Shown here: positions 1 through 10,100 of the stretch, piece after piece
Layout: every line of letters starts with the position of its first letter
Position numbering within the stretch: position 1 is the stretch's first letter
Source of the DNA: GWE2-42-39 sp963662895
GTDB lineage: Bacteria > Bacteroidota > Bacteroidia > Bacteroidales > Prolixibacteraceae
DNA length: 64,000 bases
Direction of reading: 5' to 3'
NCBI GenBank assembly: GCA_963662895.1
Contig: OY759981.1
Span: 2,728,001 to 2,792,000 of the forward strand
Position numbers and translations under genes: made by a program
Notes under the pieces: generated by a model
The model's database searches: none
Told to the model about the DNA's origin: nothing
Seen by the model: the letters and a program-made list of their open reading frames with translations, nothing else

Positions 1-3000
1 TGGGTATTAATAAAACCCGATGCTTCCGGTGAGACACTGGTATCAACCGGGTTGTCTTCCGGGGATATAACTTTTAGCGATCAGGGGACCTACACGCTTA
101 AAGTACAGGCAACCGATGACCACGGGTGTTTATCAGAATGGGTTGAAAGAACAATTAATGTGTTACCTCCGGCACCTGTCAGTGGAGGGGACCAGATTGT
201 TTGTTACAGTTCAACAACGCCGGCGGTAACGGTAACTGTCGGCCCAGACGAAACAGCAGACTGGTACGATTCAGCAAGTGGAGGAACGTTGTTAAAGTCA
301 GGAACAACCAGTTATATCTCTTCAGAAACAGCAGTAGGGAGTTATACTTACTATGCCGAGGCACGCAATACGGCCACCGGTTTTAGAAGCACAACCAGGA
401 TGGCTGTTACTTTGACAATTAAAGCCGTACCCGCCATTGCCCTGGCTTCTTCGGCCAACCCGACTTCATGCAGCGGGAACGACGGGAGCATGACATTAAA
501 CTTCACCAATGTGCCGGACGGTACCTATTCCGTCAGCTATGACGGTGGAAGTTTTACCGGGGTAGCTGTTGCATCAGGGACAGCTACAATCAGCGGACTT
601 ACTTCAGGAACCTACAGTAATTTATCCATCACCGTGAACGGCTGTACCTCGACAGATGATGTGGGTGTAAGCCTGAGCGACCCGGACGGGCCAACTGCCG
701 CTTACATCACCGGAACGACTACCATCTGTGCAGGAAGCAACGCCAACCTGACCGTGACCATCACCGGCGGAACTTCCCCTTATACCGTGGCTTTAAGCGA
801 CGGTACCACCGTCACCGGGTACAACAGCGGGGACGACATCAGTGTCAGCCCGGTAACAATGACAAGTTACACGATCACCAGTGTAACCGACACAAATGGC
901 TGTACCAGCGGCAATAACACAGGCACAGCGACCGTGACCGTTGACCAAAGTCCTGTTGGTGGTACCATTGCCGGAGGCGGGACCGTTGTTTCGGGGACGA
1001 ACAGCACTACTCTAACTCTGTTAGGGTATACAGGTACCATCGACAAATGGCAGCAATCGACAGACGGGGGTAACTGGACGGACATTACGAATTCGACAAA
1101 TACTTATACAGTAACCAGCCTGACTCGGACAACGATGTACAGGGCCATGCTGACCAACGGGGTTTGTCCTCCTGTATATTCAGGCGCAGCAACCATCTCC
1201 GTTGGCGCCAACCAGTCACCAATAGCGTTGGATGATGCTGCCTCAACAACTGAAACAAATTCGGCTACAGGGAACATGTTAATGAACGACAGCGATCCGG
1301 AAGGAAGTGCATTAACCGTTGTATCAGTTGAAGGGATCACGACTGCCATGACTGATGTTGTCGGGACATACGGGACGCTGGACTGGAGTACTGACGGTTC
1401 TTTTGTTTATGTGCCGAATTCGGCCCTGGACAGTTTGGATATAAATGAATCGGTTACCGACGAATTCAATTACATCATCAAAGACGCAGCCGGGAACCAG
1501 GCCACAGCTAAAATTACTATAACCATTAACGGGCTGTTAAATACCATATCGGTGGAAGTAACTTCATTCTGTAATAATGATTTGCCTTATGTTAGTTATG
1601 TGGTGACAACCAACTTTACAGTTGCATCCAGTTCGTTGTCGGTTAGTTGGATCGATAGTCAGTCAAATGTTGTTATACAGGATTCAGGCCTGCCGTTAAC
1701 CGGGGACTTGTTATGGCCCGGTGCAGAAGAAGACCAGGCTGGCAATGCCGTCGACTGGCCGGGATGGGTTTATACCGGCGGACGCTGGGTCGAAGGCAGT
1801 GACGGATTCGAATATACCATTCCCCAGGCAACCATTGAGTTTTCTGTTAACCCGGCTCAATCGTATACAGTGACATACCCCCTGGTTACGGCAGGCTGTG
1901 CTCCTGTTCCGCCGTTTGTAGCTGTTGATGACAGCGACAATACCACAGAGGATCAGCCAATAACAATACCGGTTCTGGACAACGACAGTGGTATCTCTTC
2001 CGGGGCGGCCGTGACGGTAACCTCTGCAACATCGGACAACGGGGGGATCCTTGTTGTAAATGCCGATGGGGCCATCACGTATACGCCGGCACCGGATTAC
2101 GCCGGCACCGACCGGTTTACCTACCAGGTTTGCGATACCACAACCGTTCCGCGCTGCGATCAGGCCGATGTTACGGTTACTGTTGCTGCTTCGAATACCG
2201 CTCCTGTGGCGGTAAATGATATTAATAATACGATCGTAAATACCGCCGTTTCAGGAAATGTATTGACGAACGACTATGATGTTGACGGAGATATACTTGG
2301 AGTTATAACTTCCCTGTATTCGATTCCTTCTAATGGTACGGTTACCATGGAATCAGATGGTTCGTATACCTATACTCCAAATCAGGATTTTGAAGGTGAA
2401 GATTTCTTTATGTATGTTGTTTGTGAAGTGGGGACCGCCCCTGTTCTTTGTGATACAGCAGTGGTTACCATCGAAGTCATCCCGGTTGCTGAAGGGAACA
2501 ACGCTCCTGTGGCCAACGAAGACGAAGCACAGACCATCATAAACACACCTGTTTCAGGAAATGTCCTTCTAAATGACTTTGATCCGGACCTGGATAATTT
2601 TTTCATTAGCAGGATTTCGTCGAATGTGAAAAACGGTAGCCTTTCATTTAATAAAGACGACGGTACCTTCATCTATACTCCAAACAATGATTTTGAAGGA
2701 ACTGATCAGTTTATTTATGAAATATGCGATGATGGTAATCCTTCGTTATGCTCGCAGGCAACAGTTACGATCACGACAGAAGAACCGGAAAAAGGAAACA
2801 ATACCCCGTTTGCTGCCGACGATGTGATCTATACTACAGGTAATCCGGCAGAAGGGGATGTAAGCAAAAATGATTCTGACCCCGATGGAGATAACCTGAC
2901 GTATACTCTTTTATCGAACCCTTCAAAAGGGACAGTTGCCATGAATAATGACGGAACCTGTACATATACACCTGATTCCGGTACAAAAGATGGTCCTGAT

Positions 3001-5394
3001 CAGTTTATATATGAGGTTTGTGACGATGGCGATCCTTCAAAGTGCAGCAAAGCAACGGTATATGTTATTTTGATAATTAATCCCATTACAGGCGACCGTT
3101 TAGCCACTAATGATATAAATACAACCATTCAGAATCAGTCTGTAGATGGAAATGTATTGACGAACGATGATGATTATGCAGATGCTAATTCTGCGGTGAC
3201 TTTATATACCGGACCTTCACACGGTACCGTAGAATTAAAAACAGATGGAGATTATACATACACCCCGGAACTCGATTTTATTGGCAAAGACAATTTTTAT
3301 TATATCGTGTGCACCAATGATCCCCCGGCTGATTGTGACACGGTAAATGTCACTGTCATGGTAATTGCAGATGAAATTCAAAATGGTCCGGTGGCTAACG
3401 ATGATGAAACAGAGACAACGATCAATACCCCGGTAACAAGCAACTTGCTGGCGAACGACTATTCCCCTTCAGGCGAATCAATGGTACTGAACGAGGAACC
3501 GTTAACAGGGCCGTCACATGGTACGGTCACTATTAATTCTGACGGCCAGTATACTTATACGCCGGAATACGGGTTCACAGGCACCGACCAGTTTACCTAC
3601 GAAGTATGCGGACTTGTTACAGATGTTTGTGCTACAGCTACTGTTACCATCGTGGTAGATGATGCAGAGGACAATCGTATATTTGCTGCCGATGATGCCG
3701 TATTTACATACGGAGAAGCAGTTTCCGGGAATGTATTGACCAACGATATTTATCCGGGTACTGCCACTCTCCGGGTAACCCGGACACCTCTTGTTTCCCC
3801 GTCGCACGGGACAGTGGTTCTCAATGCCGACGGAACATTTACATATACCCCGGAAAAAGGATTTGAAGGCGTCGACTATTTTGTATACGAAATTTGCGAC
3901 AGTGATATGGGAGTATGCGATGATGCAACAGTTACCATTACCGTATTACCCGCACCTGATCAGTATGCCGATCTTGAAATTACCAAAACTGCAACACCGG
4001 TTCTTCGCATAAACGAAGAAATTACTTATGAATTAAAGGTAACCAATTTAGGAAATTCAAAGGCCGTTAATGTCAGGATCGGGGATTATATGCCCTTCTA
4101 CATACAATCTCCTGTTTATACTACAGGTAGCAGCAGTATTGCCAGTGACTGGACGGGAATGCTGAAAATCGGGGATTTGGATGCAAACCAATCCGTCACC
4201 ATTATTATCAAAGGGATTGTCGGGGAAAACGCATCCAATACAATTGTCAATTATGCCTCGGCAGGCAGCGACACCTGGGACCCCGACTTCAACAATAATA
4301 TTTCAGTTGCAAAAACAGTTGTAAACCGTAGTCCGCTTATTGTTATTACGAATGGAACAACGATAACACTGGGATGTTGTAATACCGATGGAGTAACGAT
4401 CGATGCCAGTCAGACTACCGGCGCAACAACTCTTAGCTATCGATGGAGCCCATCTATCTATCTCGATGATCCAACAAGTGCAACACCACACTTCACACCA
4501 GGCGAAGATACCGAATATACATTAACGGTAACCGATGAAAATGGCTTGTCGAGTACAGAAACGGTCAGGGTTCAAATTGCTGATTGTCCGGATGCTGTTA
4601 CCGACCAATACCTATTTGTGGAAACAGCTTCCACTACTATAGTTGCTGACGGATCGGAAAGTACAGGCGAAGGTATATCTTACCGCTGGTGGACCTATGA
4701 CGGCATCATCCTGAACGGCGAAACCAATTCAACGGCACAGATCAGCGGCCTTGGTAAGTATTATCTTGAAGTGACAGATTCATACGGATGTTCCGATGTT
4801 GATTCACTGATCGTAGGGGTTTATATTCAGGCAATCAACGATACTGCAGAGACCAATCTGAATACATCTGTCGATATTAATGTGGCAAACAACGATATAC
4901 CTCAGGGATCACTTGATCCTTCCAGCATCACGATTACAACATTCCCCTCTCATGGTACAGCAATGGTCATGGCTGATTCGCTGATTACATATACCCCGAA
5001 CCAGTATTATGCAGGTACCGATAATTTCATTTATAAAATTTGCGACTATTTCATGAACTGCGATGAGGCAACGGTTCTGGTAATTATTAATGATCAGGAA
5101 CTCTTTATTCCTGATGCCTTCTCCCCGAATGGAGACGGGGTAAACGACTACTTCGAGATTCAGGGGATTTCAAAATATAACCGGGTTCAAATAGAAATCA
5201 TCAACCGTTGGGGTAACGTTGTGTACAGATCTCAAAATTATGGGATAGGAGAAGGCCGGGACGGTTACTGGGATGGTACAGCCAATACGGGGGTCCGGGT
5301 TGGGCATGGAGATGTCCCGTCCGGAACTTATTTCTACATCATGAAGTTCGACAACGGAGAAAAAGTTTCCGGGTCCGTGTATCTCGACAGGTAA
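1..5394 (+). CDS. Giant surface adhesin with cadherin-like/Ig-like repeats and type IX secretion sorting domain (5' end outside window)
   Basis: The reading frame is open from base 1, so the N-terminus lies upstream; at least 1797 residues are visible. The first ~370 residues are Ig/PKD-like and rich in Thr, Ser and Gly. From about base 1215 on there are about nine ~97-residue repeats, each starting with a (A/N)DD/ND element, then a GNVLTND-type motif, then GTVTxxxDGxYTYTP and a FTYEVCD-type strand; most later copies carry a pair of Cys near their end. This is the Ig/cadherin-like ('VCBS/Big') family of cell-surface repeats. Around base 3960-4310 a DUF11-like domain follows (ADLEITKTATP), then PKD-like segments. 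The last ~95 residues (FIPDAFSPNGDGVNDYFEI ... GTYFYIMKFDNGEKVSGSVYL) are a CHU_C gliding-motility type sorting domain, so the protein is predicted to be secreted by type IX secretion and attached to the cell surface. Ligand unknown; adhesion is inferred from architecture. Confidence 0.9.
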   Translation, partial: WVLIKPDASGETLVSTGLSSGDITFSDQGTYTLKVQATDDHGCLSEWVERTINVLPPAPVSGGDQIVCYSSTTPAVTVTVGPDETADWYDSASGGTLLKSGTTSYISSETAVGSYTYYAEARNTATGFRSTTRMAVTLTIKAVPAIALASSANPTSCSGNDGSMTLNFTNVPDGTYSVSYDGGSFTGVAVASGTATISGLTSGTYSNLSITVNGCTSTDDVGVSLSDPDGPTAAYITGTTTICAGSNANLTVTITGGTSPYTVALSDGTTVTGYNSGDDISVSPVTMTSYTITSVTDTNGCTSGNNTGTATVTVDQSPVGGTIAGGGTVVSGTNSTTLTLLGYTGTIDKWQQSTDGGNWTDITNSTNTYTVTSLTRTTMYRAMLTNGVCPPVYSGAATISVGANQSPIALDDAASTTETNSATGNMLMNDSDPEGSALTVVSVEGITTAMTDVVGTYGTLDWSTDGSFVYVPNSALDSLDINESVTDEFNYIIKDAAGNQATAKITITINGLLNTISVEVTSFCNNDLPYVSYVVTTNFTVASSSLSVSWIDSQSNVVIQDSGLPLTGDLLWPGAEEDQAGNAVDWPGWVYTGGRWVEGSDGFEYTIPQATIEFSVNPAQSYTVTYPLVTAGCAPVPPFVAVDDSDNTTEDQPITIPVLDNDSGISSGAAVTVTSATSDNGGILVVNADGAITYTPAPDYAGTDRFTYQVCDTTTVPRCDQADVTVTVAASNTAPVAVNDINNTIVNTAVSGNVLTNDYDVDGDILGVITSLYSIPSNGTVTMESDGSYTYTPNQDFEGEDFFMYVVCEVGTAPVLCDTAVVTIEVIPVAEGNNAPVANEDEAQTIINTPVSGNVLLNDFDPDLDNFFISRISSNVKNGSLSFNKDDGTFIYTPNNDFEGTDQFIYEICDDGNPSLCSQATVTITTEEPEKGNNTPFAADDVIYTTGNPAEGDVSKNDSDPDGDNLTYTLLSNPSKGTVAMNNDGTCTYTPDSGTKDGPDQFIYEVCDDGDPSKCSKATVYVILIINPITGDRLATNDINTTIQNQSVDGNVLTNDDDYADANSAVTLYTGPSHGTVELKTDGDYTYTPELDFIGKDNFYYIVCTNDPPADCDTVNVTVMVIADEIQNGPVANDDETETTINTPVTSNLLANDYSPSGESMVLNEEPLTGPSHGTVTINSDGQYTYTPEYGFTGTDQFTYEVCGLVTDVCATATVTIVVDDAEDNRIFAADDAVFTYGEAVSGNVLTNDIYPGTATLRVTRTPLVSPSHGTVVLNADGTFTYTPEKGFEGVDYFVYEICDSDMGVCDDATVTITVLPAPDQYADLEITKTATPVLRINEEITYELKVTNLGNSKAVNVRIGDYMPFYIQSPVYTTGSSSIASDWTGMLKIGDLDANQSVTIIIKGIVGENASNTIVNYASAGSDTWDPDFNNNISVAKTVVNRSPLIVITNGTTITLGCCNTDGVTIDASQTTGATTLSYRWSPSIYLDDPTSATPHFTPGEDTEYTLTVTDENGLSSTETVRVQIADCPDAVTDQYLFVETASTTIVADGSESTGEGISYRWWTYDGIILNGETNSTAQISGLGKYYLEVTDSYGCSDVDSLIVGVYIQAINDTAETNLNTSVDINVANNDIPQGSLDPSSITITTFPSHGTAMVMADSLITYTPNQYYAGTDNFIYKICDYFMNCDEATVLVIINDQELFIPDAFSPNGDGVNDYFEIQGISKYNRVQIEIINRWGNVVYRSQNYGIGEGRDGYWDGTANTGVRVGHGDVPSGTYFYIMKFDNGEKVSGSVYLDR

Positions 5395-5439
5395 ATGTCG
5401 CTGCTGCTGTACGACAATCCTTTCGGAACCTCCCAAATT

Positions 5440-5669
5440 ATTGCCACAAAACGGCGGCAGACTTTCGGCGCATAGCGAACTATTGCCGCAAAACGGTGGC
5501 AGACTTTCGGCGCATAGCGAACTATTGCCGCAAAACGGTGGCAGACTTTCGGCGCATAGCGAACTATTGCTGCAAAACGGTGGCAAACTTTCGGCACATA
5601 GCGAACTATTGCTGCAAAACGGCGGCAGCTTTTCGGCGCATGGCGAACTATTGCTGCAAAACGGCGGCA
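5440..5669. repeat. 42-bp tandem repeat array, 5 full copies plus a partial
   Basis: Unit starts are at 5440, 5482, 5524, 5566 and 5608, with a 20-bp partial copy at 5650. Each unit has the core GCAAAACGGTGGCAG followed by ACTTTCGGCGCATAGCGAAC, and copies differ by a few substitutions. The unit is a multiple of three, so both strands stay open across it by accident. It fills the space between the stop of the adhesin and the stop of the converging DUF58 gene. No unique spacers, so not a CRISPR array. The rest of the 361-bp gap shows nothing recognisable. Confidence 0.92.
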
Positions 5670-5755
5670 TGAGTATCCGAAATCAATGAAGTTTCAACTT
5701 CCTGACTAAAAAAACATCATAACAGATAACAAAAAAGGGCAGAAGGGAAGGGCTG

Positions 5756-6685
5756 TCAAAACAATCTTTTACGCTTAACCAGATAGGAGAACAAAACCTG
5801 TTTAAAATCGTTGTTGATATCGGCTTCGGCAAGGTCGATGTGATACTGCCCGCATTTTACTTTCAACTCATCGAAATACGATTGAATTGATTTTTGATAG
5901 TTATTTTTTAGTTCGTACGGCGAAAATTTCAGATGTTCCCCCGACTCCAGATCGATAAAACGGTAAGGCCGGTTACTGAAATCGAAATCCCGTTCCTGCC
6001 TTTTATCAGTCACATGAAAAAGCAGTACTTCATGTTTATTGTAACGCAGGTGCTGCAGGGCTGAGAAGAGTTCGTCGGAAGGATTGTCCTCCAGCATGTC
6101 AGAAAAAATTATCACCAGCGAACGTTTGTGAATATTTTCTGCAATTGCATGGAGCGCATCAACAGCATTGGTTTTTTTTTTCAACTGGTAGTTTTCAGGG
6201 GCGAGCAGTTCGGCCAGCTTGCCGTACAGCAACTCGGCGTGAACCGATGAAAGCCGGGCGTCGGAATGAAATTCAATTTGATCGGAAAACAGGCTAAGCC
6301 CGACGGCATCACGCTGTTTACGCAACAGATAAATCAATGCAGCGCTGCAATACACAGAGAAGGCAAGTTTGTTATATTGTTGTTTCTTTCCTTTTTCGTA
6401 CGGAAAAAGCATCGACGATGAATGATCAATTACAATCTGGCACCTCAGGTTGGTTTCTTCCTCATATTGCTTTACATACAAGCGATCGGAGCGGGCAAAC
6501 AATTTCCAATCGATATGCTTGGTCGACTCTCCCTGATTGTATTGCCGGTGCTCGGCAAATTCTACCGAAAAGCCGTGAAACGGACTCCTGTGAAGGCCTG
6601 TGATAAAACCCTCTACCACTTCTTTGGCAATCAGTTCCAGGTTGTCGAACTGGTGAAACTGTTGTATGTCGATCAGCTTATTCAA
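5756..6685 (-). CDS. DUF58 (vWA-like) domain protein
   Basis: 309 residues matching the DUF58 family, whose C-terminal half resembles a von Willebrand A fold. The diagnostic block SVEFAEHRQYNQGESTKHID leading to WKLFARSDRLYVKQYEEE is near residues 40-75, followed by the MIDAS-like IVIDHSSSM. No membrane segment is visible, so it should be cytosolic. DUF58 genes normally sit beside a MoxR AAA ATPase and BatA/BatB membrane proteins and are thought to work with them in envelope or metal-cofactor maturation. Here that partner set is absent: the upstream neighbour is trxA, separated by a terminator, so the gene is probably transcribed on its own. Function is inferred from family only. Confidence 0.88.
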   Translation of the reverse strand: MNKLIDIQQFHQFDNLELIAKEVVEGFITGLHRSPFHGFSVEFAEHRQYNQGESTKHIDWKLFARSDRLYVKQYEEETNLRCQIVIDHSSSMLFPYEKGKKQQYNKLAFSVYCSAALIYLLRKQRDAVGLSLFSDQIEFHSDARLSSVHAELLYGKLAELLAPENYQLKKKTNAVDALHAIAENIHKRSLVIIFSDMLEDNPSDELFSALQHLRYNKHEVLLFHVTDKRQERDFDFSNRPYRFIDLESGEHLKFSPYELKNNYQKSIQSYFDELKVKCGQYHIDLAEADINNDFKQVLFSYLVKRKRLF

Positions 6686-6701
6686 AGTATTATATTATTT
6701 C

Positions 6702-6739
6702 AGAAATAAAAAAGGCATAAGAAAAACCTACTTATGCCT
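6702..6739 (-). terminator. Rho-independent terminator of trxA
   Basis: A perfect 9-bp inverted repeat (AGGCATAAG at 6713-6721, CTTATGCCT at 6731-6739) with a 9-nt loop is followed, reading the minus strand, by a run of T (6706-6712). It lies between the trxA stop and the DUF58 start codon and should end the trxA transcript. Confidence 0.85.
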
Positions 6740-6761
6740 CCGTATCTATAAAGATAACTAT

Positions 6762-7079
6762 TTACAGCAGAGCTTCAACTTTGGTTGCCAAAGTGGTTTT
6801 CGGAGCAGCACCAACATGTTTTTCAACCACCTCCCCACCTTTGATGAACAGTAGAGTGGGAATGTTACGGATTCCATATTTCGATGCGGTTCCAGGATTA
6901 CTGTCAACGTCTACTTTGGCAACGATCAAACGGCCTTCGTAATCTTGGGATAACTCTTCAACTACCGGAGCCACCATGCGACAGGGACCACACCATTCAG
7001 CCCAAAAATCGACAATTACGAGCTTGTCCGACTGAAGAACAACCTCTTCAAAATTTGCGTCATTTACTTCTAAAGCCAT
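6762..7079 (-). CDS. trxA: Thioredoxin
   Basis: 105 residues, the normal length of a single-domain cytosolic thioredoxin. The redox motif is WAEWCGPCRMVAP around residues 27-39, with the cis-Pro segment IRNIPTLLFIKGGE near residue 75. It reduces protein disulfides using electrons from thioredoxin reductase, and could supply the thioredoxin-coupled ArsC encoded at 51252. It has its own TAnnTTTG-type promoter inside the end of dnaE and a strong terminator, so it appears monocistronic although it follows dnaE on the same strand. Confidence 0.97.
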   Translation of the reverse strand: MALEVNDANFEEVVLQSDKLVIVDFWAEWCGPCRMVAPVVEELSQDYEGRLIVAKVDVDSNPGTASKYGIRNIPTLLFIKGGEVVEKHVGAAPKTTLATKVEALL

Positions 7080-7124
7080 AATTCAATATTTTTATTTATT
7101 AATACATTCTTTCTGAACGGACTA

Positions 7125-7154
7125 CAAAATTAGCTTAATTAATTTTAAAAGCAA
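7125..7154 (-). promoter_or_regulatory. Bacteroidota-type promoter of trxA
   Basis: On the minus strand TAATTTTG (7132-7125) fits the TAnnTTTG -7 box of Bacteroidota, and a TTG (7154-7152) lies about 19 nt upstream as the -33 element. The predicted transcript would start about 40 nt before the trxA ATG. The -33 part overlaps the dnaE 3' end. Confidence 0.6.
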
Positions 7155-10100
7155 GGTTATCATGCTCTTCCAAAAAACCGATCACCTCATTGTTAATTTC
7201 TATCCGTGTGTTTCTTGAAAACATCTGAAGTGAAATATTTGTTTCGGCATCGCGGATATTAAATTTAAGTAATACCGATCCTTTGTTCTTTGCCGTTAAT
7301 TTCTCAAAGTCTGAAGTCATTCCCGGAGTAAGTGCTTTCAGAGGCAAATGAACTGTAATACTTTTGATCAGATTTTTACGCACCTCCTGAAGCAGATCGA
7401 TACGGTTGACCTTGAATTCGATCTGGTCGGAACCAAAACGGTTCTGAACCATTCCTTTAACCAGCAGAAACAGACCCGGCTTGCAGTATTTGCTGAATTC
7501 GACATAGTCTTTGCCAAAAAAGAACATTCTATATGAATCGGAATAGTCCGTCAGGGTCATGGTACAATAAGGTTTACCGGTTTTCCCGAAGGCTTCCCGG
7601 GCTTCAGTTACCATTCCGGCAAAGGTAAGCTCTTTGCCTTTCAGTTTTTCGATACTGTTGTTCAGATCGCTCAGGCCAATGCCTCTTGAGGTAAAATTGC
7701 TAATTTCGAGCTTGAACTCATCCAACGGATGAGACGATAGATAAATACCAATCAGGCTTTTTTCCTTTTCCAGAAGAATGATACTTGCCCATTCTTCCAC
7801 ATTAGGAGGTTCAGGTTTTTTCACTACCCCAATACTCATTGCATCGCCAAAAAGCGACTGTTGGGCAGTGTTTGATTCCTGTTGTATTTTATTCCCGTAC
7901 CGGATCAGTTTCTCTATAAATGTTGAATCCCCATCATTTTCAATCTCGAAGAACTGACTACGGGTATATTTTCTGAAACTATCGAATGCCCCTGAAATGG
8001 CAAGTGCTTCGAGGTTTTTCTTGTTTACCGATTGCAGGTTGACACGTTCTACAAAATCGTAAATATCTTTAAACTCTCCTCCTTTTTCACGTGCCTTAAT
8101 AATATCCTGAACAGCACCTTCGCCAACTCCTTTTACGGCAGCCATGCCGAAACGGACATCGCCTGCCTTGTTCACGGTAAATTTGATGAAACTCTCATTT
8201 ACATCAGGTCCCAACACATTGATGTGCATGCGTTTGCTTTCCCCCATCAGTTTGGTAATTTCGGTAATGTTACTGAGGTTACGGCTCATGTTGGCCGCCA
8301 TGAACTCGCCCGGATAATGAGCTTTCAGATAGCCGGTCTGGTAGGCTACATACGCGTAACAAACTGAATGAGACTTGTTGAAGGCATAGCTGGCAAAAGC
8401 TTCCCAGTCGCTCCATATTTTGTTGATCAGCGTTTCCGGGTCTTTTTTCGCTTCTTCACAGCCTTTTATGAATTCAGGATTGGCTTTGCAACCATCCAGA
8501 AACTTCACTTTCAGCTTGTCCATCATAGCCTTCATTTTTTTACCCATTGCCTTACGCAAGGTATCAGAGTCGCCGCGGGTAAATCCCCCCAATGCCCTTG
8601 ACTGTAACATCACCTGCTCCTGGTAAACGGTAATGCCGTAAGTATCTTTCAGGTAGGGTTCCATCAGTGGATGGTCGTATTCAATCTTTTCGCGTCCGTG
8701 TTTCCGGTTGATGAATGAAGGAATATATTCCATCGGCCCCGGACGGTAAAGGGCATTCATGGCGACAAGGTCTTCAAAGCGGTTGGGTTTCAACGCACGA
8801 AGATGTTTTTTCATTCCGGGCGATTCAAACTGGAAAACCCCTGTTGTGTCTCCGCGGCTAAACAGTTCAAAAGTTTTGTTATCGTCGAAAGGAATTTTAT
8901 CAATATCTAATACAATTCCATTTGAATGTTTTATGTTTTCAAGGGCTTCTTTGATGATTGAAAGAGTTTTCAGTCCCAGGAAGTCCATTTTTAACAACCC
9001 GATCCCTTCTACAAAACGTCCGTCATACTGAGTCGTGTACAGTTCTTCTTCTTTGGTTGGCATGATCGGTATATGGTCGGTCAGCGGGTCGCGGCTGATT
9101 AGAACCCCGCAGGCATGAACACCGGTCTGACGGACCGAACCTTCAAGCGTTTCAGCAAAATTTAAGGTGGAACGGATCAATTCATTATTCGAACTTTTTT
9201 CCTTTTTTAACTCGGGGCTGTCATGATAAGCTTTTACAAAGTTCATTTTGGGGGCTTCCGGTACCAGTTTAGCCAGCCGGTCGGCTTCAGGAAGCGGCAG
9301 TTTCAATACCCTTGCTACATCACGAATGGCCAGCTTGGTTGCCATGGTACCAAAAGTACAAATATGGGCCACCTTGTCTTTACCATATTTATTGGTCACC
9401 CAGTCGAGCACCATTTGGCGTCCGTCATCGTCGAAGTCGATATCCACATCGGGCATCGAAATACGGTCGGGGTTCAGGAAACGTTCGAAAAGCAAATCAT
9501 GCCTGATGGGATCGATATTGGTAATACCCACGCAATACGAGACCACTGCACCGGCAGCCGAACCACGCCCCGGACCGACCAAAACCCCCATGTCGCGTGC
9601 GGCATTTATGAAATCCTGCACAATAAGGAAATACCCGGGAAAGCCCATCGTTTTAATTGTATTCAACTCAAACCCGATACGTTCTTTTATTTCTTCCGGG
9701 AGAGGGTCCCCGTAACGGGGTTGGGCTCCTTCGTAAGTCAGGTGTTCCAGATAATCCGCTTCCAGTTTCACTCTGGCAACCTTTTCATATCCTCCTAATC
9801 GTTCGTATGCATTTTTCCCAAACTCTTTTATAAGTGCTTCCTCCGAATATTTTGTCCGGTATTGTTCATCGGTTCCAAATTCCTCAGGAATGGGAAAATC
9901 CGGCATGATCGGATCAGAGTTGAGTTCATATTCTTCAATCTTGGCTGCTATTTCGTTCGTGTTTTCCAAGGCCTGCGGTACATCTTTGAACAGTTCGTTC
10001 ATCTCGGAGGTGGTCTTAAACCATTCCTGTTTGGTGTAACGCATACGTGTGGGATCATCCAGGTCTTTCCCTGTATTCAGGCAGATAAGCAGGTCATGGG

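Noticed and set aside
5440..5669. Possible CRISPR array
   Set aside because: The units are directly adjacent without unique spacers, and no cas genes are present.
5170..5670. A 166-codon minus-strand frame and a plus-strand 82-codon frame across the 42-bp array
   Set aside because: They exist only because the repeat unit is a multiple of three; they overlap the adhesin end and have no signal or family.
9223..9798. A 191-codon plus-strand frame opposite dnaE
   Set aside because: It is the antisense of highly conserved dnaE sequence and has no protein-like features.
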